DNA of 6,821 nucleotides from NCBI GenBank assembly GCA_019233415.1, contig JAFAMK010000047.1, positions 1 to 6,821 on the forward strand. The letters run 5' to 3'. Source of the stretch: Vulcanimicrobiota bacterium. GTDB taxonomy: Bacteria > Vulcanimicrobiota > Vulcanimicrobiia > Vulcanimicrobiales > Vulcanimicrobiaceae. The notes beneath the pieces are model-generated. The model did not search any database. It saw only the letters and a list, made by a program, of their open reading frames with translations, and was not told the DNA's origin. Positions within the stretch are counted from its first letter, which is position 1. Each line of letters opens with the position of its first letter. Made by a program: the position numbers and the translations under genes. Shown here piece after piece: positions 1 to 6,100 of this stretch.

Positions 1-105
1 AGGGTGACGGGCGGCAAGCTCAGGGTGATGGGGGGCAAGTTCAGGGTGGCGGGGGGCAAGCTCAGGGCGACGAGAGACAAGCTCAGGGTGACGGGGGGCA
101 AGCTC
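1..105. repeat. 21-bp tandem repeat array, five units, probably continuing upstream
   Basis: Five contiguous 21-bp units are visible at 1-21, 22-42, 43-63, 64-84 and 85-105, and a broken sixth begins at 106 (aggat). The units begin aggg and end caagctc or caagttc. Unit 4 is the most diverged, while units 1, 3 and 5 differ from each other by only one or two bases. The array starts at the first base of the window, so it probably extends beyond it. Across each unit junction runs caagctcagggtgacg, which is the reverse complement of the first 16 bases of the dispersed element at 659-684 (exact at 78-93). The array therefore looks like an amplified, inverted piece of that element. Because 21 is a multiple of three, it stays open in two + strand frames, giving either QAQGDGG or VTGGKLR heptapeptides. 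The third frame has a TGA in most units. Confidence 0.93.
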
Positions 106-3100
106 AGGATAGTTTCTCCCGTGGGCTTGAGGCCGTCTCCCGTCATCCTGAGCTTGTCGAAGGGTCCGGTCTGTATCGCGCGACGCTGATGGCGGGACTT
201 TCCGGCGCCGAGTATGCCGCGCTGGCCGAGGGCGCGACGAATGTGCTGCGCTTCGAGCCCAACGGCGCCGCGTACGCGCCCGCGACGTTCCAGCAACCTA
301 CCGGCGGCGACGTGCGCGTGACGTTCAGCGGGCTCAGCACCGACGCGACGACGTCGTACGCGAACATTTACGCGGAAAGCCCGACCGTCGTAGCAACGGC
401 CGATGCAGCGCGCTTCGACGTGGCGAGCGCCGCCACCGACACCCCGCCGACGCTGACGTACTTCGCCCAGCCCGACAGCGCGGTGCTGCACCAGCCCGGC
501 GGCGGCGATGCGGAATTTCTCTCGTACCTCGCGCTCCCAGCCGGCGCGCTGCCACCGCCGCCCGCCGCGTCGAGCTCCTCGCTACCCGTCGCGTCGAGCT
601 CCTCGTCACCCGTCGCGTCGAGCTTGTCGTCACCCGCCGCCTCGAGCTCGTCGTCACCCGTCACCCTGAGCTTGTCGAAGGGTCGCTCGTCGGAGGGCGC
701 GCCGCAGCCGTTCCCGCTTGCCCCGTATGCCGGGACTGCGCTGCCGGCCGTGTCCTTCTTCCGCGACTTGGAGTTGAAGCTGCTGAGCCCGGCGCGCCGC
801 ACCGCAATCGCTGCGAGCGGTCCGCCGCCGGCGTCGGCCGCGCAGGCGTTCGCGGCCGTCGCGAACCGCTCGACGACGCCGCAGGGGCTGCTGCTCGAAC
901 GCGACGGTGACGATTGGACGACGCTGACGCTTGCGCAGTCGCAGCTTGCCGACGGCACGACCGAAGATTTGAACCTGCACGACGTGCACGGCGATTTGCG
1001 CGAGGCGCTGCAGAGCAATCAGCTCTTCCTGGTCGCCTCCGATGCGACGGCGTTCCTGAACAACGCGTCGGTCGAGTACGCGATGAGCAAGATCGTGCGC
1101 GACCAGCTCGTCCTCGTCGCGCAGGTGCCGAGCGCGGTCGTCGACCGGCTCGCGCCGCTCGACGGCACGTCATACGAGCACCTCGAGACGTACCGCGAAG
1201 CTGTGCTGCGGCTGCTCTCGCCGTACGTGCTGACCGACAACGCGATGCTCAATCTCGCGCTCGTCCCGGGCATTCCGACGGAAGTCGTCGATGCGCTGAA
1301 GCCGCTGGTCGGGACGACGTATCCGTCGTACGACGCGATCGCGACCGCGATCGCCAACGTCCTGACGCCCGCGGACTACGCGACGTGGGTGCAGGTCGTC
1401 ATCGGCTACGCCGCGGTCGGGTTCTCGATGTACCAGGACCAGCCGGTCACCTACGGCTACTCGATGCTCGCGTCCGCGTCGCGCTTCCACCTCACGGCCG
1501 CCGGCTACGTGTTCGACCTCTCGCCGTACTCGTGGTCGGCGTACCGCACGATCTTGATCTTCAAGTTCGCGAACGGCCGGCTGCGCGATCTCGTCGACGA
1601 CACGACGACGTGGGCCAATCCGACCGCGTTCAACGCGTCGGTCCCCGCGGTGCAGCAGCAGCTGCAGGCCACGATCGCCGACGCTGACCCGTCCGATCCC
1701 GACATGCAGTACTTCGTCAACACCGTGCTCGACGATCCGGGCTGGAACGGGGTCCTCGCGCTGAGCGCGCGCGTTCCGCTCGACGGGCTTCCGCAGGAAC
1801 TCGCCGGGCTCGCGGCCGGGATCGATCCCGCCGAGTTCGTCGCGCACCATGTCGGGATCACGGTGACGCCGATCGTCCCCGATCCGACGACCGGACTCGC
1901 CGCGAAGCCGAGCACGATCTTCGGGCTGATCGACTACGAGTCGAGCGGGATGACCGACACGACGCCGGCCTACCAGTTCGAGGTGCTGCAACTGAAGGTG
2001 CTGCTCGCGAACAGCGCCGTCGCGGACTTCGCCTCGAAGGTGCAGCTGCTGGTGAACCAGCTGTTCGGCGAGTCGGCGAAGCTGCGCGGCGCGAGTGCTA
2101 GCATCCTCACGTTCCTCGGCTCGTACGTGAAGAGCGGGAGCGCCGGCGGCGGCTCGTACCTGTTCACCAACGACGACGTCAACGTGTTCGACATGCCGAC
2201 GAGCGCCGTGTTGCAGCGGATCGTCGTCTCGCGCGCGCAGTTCGTCACGCTGACGCCGGCGGCCGGTGCGGACACCGAGCTGGTCGAGTCGCAGTTCCTC
2301 CTGGCCGGGTCGATCGTGTTCCGCGCGATCGCGGGCTTCGACGTGTTCTCGTTCGGCTCGGACGACCCGACCTCGAACGCCGGGCTGACGTACACGAACC
2401 TGTCGGTCGACCTGTCGTTCAACTCCGTCACGCCGTCCTACAAGACGTTCACGTTCGACACGAGCGCGATCGCGTTCGACGTCGCGACGAGCACCGCGCG
2501 CGCGGCGAGCCTGTACCGGCACTTCCCGCTGCAGCTGACGGGACTCTCCGCCGGCGGCGCCGACACGCGCCCCGACAAGGCGAACTTCATGCCGGTCCAG
2601 ACGCCGATGGCCGGCAGCGGCGGTTTGCGGGAAACGTGGTACGGGCTCGCGTTCTCGCTGAACCTCGGGACGCCGGGTGCGCTCGCCGCCGAGATCGGCT
2701 TCACCGCCGGGTTCGTCGCGGCGTGGTCGCCGACCGACGGCGCACTCGCGGTCTTCGTCGGGTTGTCGATCCCCGGCGTGAAGAACGGCCGGCGCGCGAT
2801 CAGCCTGCAGGGCGTGCTCACGCTGAACTTCGGCGACCTGTCGTTCGTCGTCAACGGAACGAGCTACATCTTGGAGATGCGCACGATCACGCTCTCGGTG
2901 CTGAGCCTCTCGTTCCCGCCGACCGGACAGACCAGCATCCTGCTCTTCGGCGACCCGAGCGGCGCCGACCGCGAGACGCTGGGCTGGTACGCGGCGTTCA
3001 ACAAGCCCACGAACAGCTCGGCGCCGGCGTCGCCGCCGCTCGGCGGTCTGCCGGCGGGCGTGCTGCAATGGTCGGATCACGCGCGGCGCGACGTCGTGCC

Positions 3101-3131
3101 GCTCGCCGATCTCGTCCAGCCGGTGCGCTGA
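1..3131 (+). CDS. Large uncharacterised beta-rich protein, 5' end uncertain or outside the window
   Basis: I do not recognise a named family. The stop is the TGA at 3129-3131. The first in-frame ATG is at 189 and gives 980 residues, but no Shine-Dalgarno lies close to it. The nearest purine run (aaggg, about 160-164) is more than 20 bases away. The frame is open for 62 further codons back to base 3, so the true start is probably upstream; 189 is the fallback. Counting from 189: residues 1-120 look like beta structure; 121-166 are a Pro then Ser/Ala/Pro linker made by a 24-bp repeat. Residues 180-420 are mixed helical with a duplicated motif (313-345 and 362-394). Residues 515-640 contain DDPGWNGVL, FGLIDYESSG and a helical stretch ending in VNQLFGES. 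Residues 650-940 are beta-rich, with WYGLAFSLNLG at 817 and LFGDP...LGWYAAF near 919-937, followed by a flexible Pro-rich tail. There is no cysteine, no signal peptide at the 189 start and no transmembrane helix. The next gene follows after 22 bases, implying one operon and probably one complex. A structural or assembly role is an inference. That it is a real gene is nearly certain; its function is unknown. Confidence 0.88.
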   Translation, partial: GDGRQAQGDGGQVQGGGGQAQGDERQAQGDGGQAQDSFSRGLEAVSRHPELVEGSGLYRATLMAGLSGAEYAALAEGATNVLRFEPNGAAYAPATFQQPTGGDVRVTFSGLSTDATTSYANIYAESPTVVATADAARFDVASAATDTPPTLTYFAQPDSAVLHQPGGGDAEFLSYLALPAGALPPPPAASSSSLPVASSSSSPVASSLSSPAASSSSSPVTLSLSKGRSSEGAPQPFPLAPYAGTALPAVSFFRDLELKLLSPARRTAIAASGPPPASAAQAFAAVANRSTTPQGLLLERDGDDWTTLTLAQSQLADGTTEDLNLHDVHGDLREALQSNQLFLVASDATAFLNNASVEYAMSKIVRDQLVLVAQVPSAVVDRLAPLDGTSYEHLETYREAVLRLLSPYVLTDNAMLNLALVPGIPTEVVDALKPLVGTTYPSYDAIATAIANVLTPADYATWVQVVIGYAAVGFSMYQDQPVTYGYSMLASASRFHLTAAGYVFDLSPYSWSAYRTILIFKFANGRLRDLVDDTTTWANPTAFNASVPAVQQQLQATIADADPSDPDMQYFVNTVLDDPGWNGVLALSARVPLDGLPQELAGLAAGIDPAEFVAHHVGITVTPIVPDPTTGLAAKPSTIFGLIDYESSGMTDTTPAYQFEVLQLKVLLANSAVADFASKVQLLVNQLFGESAKLRGASASILTFLGSYVKSGSAGGGSYLFTNDDVNVFDMPTSAVLQRIVVSRAQFVTLTPAAGADTELVESQFLLAGSIVFRAIAGFDVFSFGSDDPTSNAGLTYTNLSVDLSFNSVTPSYKTFTFDTSAIAFDVATSTARAASLYRHFPLQLTGLSAGGADTRPDKANFMPVQTPMAGSGGLRETWYGLAFSLNLGTPGALAAEIGFTAGFVAAWSPTDGALAVFVGLSIPGVKNGRRAISLQGVLTLNFGDLSFVVNGTSYILEMRTITLSVLSLSFPPTGQTSILLFGDPSGADRETLGWYAAFNKPTNSSAPASPPLGGLPAGVLQWSDHARRDVVPLADLVQPVR
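141..166 (+). repeat. Dispersed 26-bp repeat element, copy 1
   Basis: The segment carries the core cctgagcttgtcgaaggg and matches 659-684 at 25 of 26 bases (t146 corresponds to c664). From memory, CCTGAGCTTGTCGAAGG-type sequences recur as short dispersed repeats in many GC-rich bacterial genomes and produce HPELVEG or LSLSKG peptides when translated. I cannot check its copy number in this genome. Here it is read as HPELVEG in the frame of the large downstream gene, and as VILSLSKG in the frame that stops at 189. Confidence 0.85.
567..686 (+). repeat. 24-bp tandem array inside the first gene (Ser/Ala/Pro linker)
   Basis: Four 24-bp units lie at 567-590, 591-614, 615-638 and 639-662. A diverged fifth register at 663-686 is mostly the dispersed element. 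The units are in frame and encode ASSSSLPV, ASSSSSPV, ASSLSSPA, ASSSSSPV and then TLSLSKGR. Unit 3 and the element share gagcttgtcg at the same register, so the array appears to be derived from, or converging on, the element. It follows a LPPPPA stretch. The product is a flexible, uncharged, Ser-rich linker separating the N-terminal beta region from the helical middle of the protein. Repeat number may vary between strains, because loss or gain of whole units keeps the frame. Confidence 0.93.
659..684 (+). repeat. Dispersed 26-bp repeat element, copy 2, inside coding sequence
   Basis: This copy has the same core, cctgagcttgtcgaaggg, as the copy at 141-166, with one mismatch in 26 bases. It lies at the 3' edge of the 24-bp array and is translated in frame as VTLSLSKGR. 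Its first 16 bases are exactly the reverse complement of 78-93 in the 21-bp array. It therefore links all three repeat groups of the window. Confidence 0.88.
1125..1370 (+). repeat. Degenerate internal protein repeat, two copies about 49 residues apart
   Basis: In the first gene, residues 313-345 (bases 1125-1223, beginning VPSAVVDRLAPLDGTSY) align without gaps to residues 362-394 (bases 1272-1370, beginning IPTEVVDALKPLVGTTY). About 13 of 33 positions are identical, with many conservative changes, and both copies close with a hydrophobic helix ending in LLSP or VLTP. The shared pattern is [VI]P-x-x-VVD-x-L-x-PL-x-GT-x-Y. The DNA copies are clearly diverged, so this is an old protein-level duplication and not a recent tandem repeat. 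It probably marks a helical repeat module. Confidence 0.7.
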
Positions 3132-3141
3132 AGACGGTCGC

Positions 3142-3148
3142 GGGGAGG
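3142..3148 (+). promoter_or_regulatory. Shine-Dalgarno of the second gene
   Basis: ggggagg ends five bases before the ATG at 3154, a good distance and close match to the anti-Shine-Dalgarno sequence. It lies within the 22-base gap after the TGA of the first gene. It decides the start of the second gene and supports translation from a shared transcript. I see no terminator or promoter in the gap. Confidence 0.85.
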
Positions 3149-3153
3149 CCGGG

Positions 3154-6100
3154 ATGGACATCAACACGCTCCTGTCGCTGCTGCAGGGCTATCTCTCGGG
3201 TCAGACGCTCACGATCCCGGCGCAGAACGATCTGCAGTCGCCGCAGATCGACGCGCTGATCGGGAACGCGTCATATTATCCGCAGCAGAAGCTGCAGATC
3301 ACGCTCGATGCCGGCACGACGCTGCAGATCGTCAACGACACGATCCCGGTCGCCGGCGTGTTCGACCAGGATTTCCTCGGCCAGACGACACCGCGCACGA
3401 CCGCGCACTTTTACGTTGCGAGCGGCGTCGCGCAGTACGTGCAGAGCGTCGGGTTCCCCGCGAGCTGGGCGTTCCCACAGAGCTTCCCCGCGCTCGCCGG
3501 CGGCGTGCTCGACGCCGCGCGCTTCAGCGCGCCCGCGTTCGTTCTCGCCTCCGCCGACTCCGCACCGTACACGGCCGGACTGAACTTCGACGGCGCCGCC
3601 GACTTCGCGTCGGACGGGTTCGCGCCGTTCGCCTGGATTTGGCCGAGCGGCACCTCGCAGCGGCTGACCGGGAGCGTCGTCCTCCCGGCCGATCTCGCGA
3701 CGGGCGTGCCGACCGCGTCGCTCGCCGCGACGGTCACGTCGACGACGATCGTCATGGTCGGCGTCATCTACGACGCGGCGCTGACGCTCACGACCGATCC
3801 GACCGCCGATCCAACCTCGTCGCTCGGGATCACGTCGGTGCTCGACTGCGGCGGCGGCCTTGCCCCGTTCCAGATGGTCGGCACCTACGATCCGGTCACG
3901 AGCCAGATCAAGCCGACGATGACCGAGCCACCGGTTCGTTTGAACACGCTCGATCAGCTCGTCGCGCTCGCCGGCGGCTCGTCGCTGAGCAACCTGATCC
4001 CGAGCCAGTTCTCGCTCGGCGACCTGCTGCTGCTCAACACGTTGCAGCTGCAGTTGTACGCCAGCGCGTCGTTCGGCACGCTCGCGTCGATCTCGATGAC
4101 CGTCGCGCTCGACACGAAGTGGACGCTCGTCCCCGACCTCGTCCTGCTCGACCAGATTCGGCTGACGTTCATCGTCGGCCAGCCGACCTCGACCTCGATC
4201 TCGCTCACCGCCGCGATCACCGGCGTATTCTTGCTGACGAACCCCGACGATCCCACCGACGTCGCGGAGATCGACCTGAGCGTTCTGCTGCCGTCGCTCG
4301 TCTTCACCGGGACGCTCGCGAAGGGCACGATCGACCTGGTCGGCGCGGTCGCCCACTTCTTCGGGGCCGCGCCGTCGCTCGGCGAGGTGCTCCCGCTCGT
4401 CGCGCTCGACTTCTCGGTCGACGTCACGAACGCGACGTACGAGCTCCAGCGCGCGACGGTGAAGCCGGGCGAACAGCTCGCGCTGATGATGGGCTCGGAC
4501 CTGCCGACGGCGGTCTCGATTCTCGAACTGCAAGAGATTTCGCTGTCGCTGCGCCGCACGCCGACGCTCTTCACCGCGACGATCTCCGCCATCGTGCAAC
4601 TGCTCGGCGCGACGTGGAACGTCAGCGCGACCTACGCCGGGAACGGCAACTGGATGTTCGCCGCGCGGCTCGCCAAGGTGTGGCCGCTGCTGGAGCTGAT
4701 CGAAGGGCCGAACGCGCTCGTCCCGGCGAGCTGGGGTATGGCGATTCCCTCGCAGCTCACGCGCGCCGACGTCGTCGCGCTCGCCTACACGTACGACTTC
4801 GGTTCGTCGACCTTCACCTTCAACGGTGCGGCCGAGCTGGAGCTGACGCTCACCCCCACGCTGACGTTCGAGATCGCGGGGGCGATGGACTTGCGCTCGA
4901 ACCGGCCCGGCGGGAAGAACGCGCCGGCGCAGTACACGGGCCGCGTGAGCGGGACGATCTCGCTCAACGACATCTCGCTGACCGTCTTCTACGCGTTCCA
5001 GCCGAACAATTCGCAGATCGGCTTCATCTTCGAGGAGATCACCGGCGTCTACGACACGAACAGCGGGAACCCGTTCGTGCGCGTGTCGTTCGGGAACACG
5101 ACGGTCGGCGGAATCCTGGAGTTCCTGATCGGCCTCGGCGGTCTCGGCCAGGCGCGGCTTCCCGCGCCGTGGGACGTGCTCAACTCGATCAGCCTGAACG
5201 GGCTGCAGATCACGATCTACCTGAACACGAAGGCGATCCAGATCGTCTACCCGATCTCGCTCGACCTCGGGTTCATCAAGATCAACAAGATCACGTTCGA
5301 CTACAAGGCGGTCTACGGACAGTCGCAGATCGAGCTCTCGCTCGACGCGTCGTTCTTCGGCCAGAACTATCCCGCGCTGGCGTGGAACCCGGTGACGCAG
5401 GCGCCGCCGCCGGTGCCGGGCTCGTCGTCGCTGTTCGACCTGCAGTATCTCGCGCTCGGGCAGCACGTCGCGCTGCGCAACACCGACCCGAGCAAACCGC
5501 TCGACACCGTCAGCAAGGTCATCACCGCGCTGCGCAACGCGCTGACGCCCGTTCCGGACCCGAACGCCAACCCGCTCGCGCAACTGCCCGGGCTCGCGTT
5601 CGACAGCGGGAGCAACTGGCTGATCGGCGCGCAGTTCACGATCGCCGGCACCTTCTCGATGAGCCTGGTCTTCAACGACCCGAACGTCTACGGGCTATTG
5701 ATCTCCGTCGCGGGCGAGAAGGCCGGTATCTTCAAAGGGCTGCAGTTCGAGATTCTCTACCGGAAGATCACCGACTCGATCGGGGTCTACCACATCGAGC
5801 TGAAGCTCCCCGACGTGATGCGCCGGCTCCAGATGGGCGCGGTGACGATCACGCTGCCGGTCGTCGCCATCGACATCTACACGAACGGCGACTTCAAGCT
5901 GGACCTCGGCTTCCCGGCGAGCCTGACCGACTTCTCGCGCTCGTTCGCGCTCGAAGTCTTCCCGTTCACGGGCGCCGGCGGGTTCTACTTCGCGAAGCTG
6001 AGCGGCGACACGTCGACCAAGGTCCCGAATATCGACAACGGGACGTTCGCGCCGGTGATCGAGTTCGGGATCGCGCTCGCCGTCGGTCTGGGCAAGTCGA

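Noticed and set aside
1..105. CRISPR array
   Set aside because: The 21-bp units are contiguous with no unique spacers.
4..189. 61-codon reading of the 21-bp array as an independent small gene
   Set aside because: Its ATG-like start lies within the repeat array and the frame is open from the window edge. No separate ribosome binding site exists, and the product is repeat plus dispersed-element translation. It is kept only as one of the alternative readings in the findings.
3132..3153. Intergenic terminator or promoter between the two genes
   Set aside because: Only 22 bases are available. They contain the Shine-Dalgarno sequence and no inverted repeat followed by a T run.
1170..3167. 665-codon minus strand open frame
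   Set aside because: It is antisense to the first gene, Arg-rich and low complexity, and no recognisable motif is present.
3271..5583. 770-codon minus strand open frame
   Set aside because: It is antisense to the second gene, with extreme Arg/Glu/Val content and simple dipeptide patterns. That is a typical antisense shadow in high-GC DNA.
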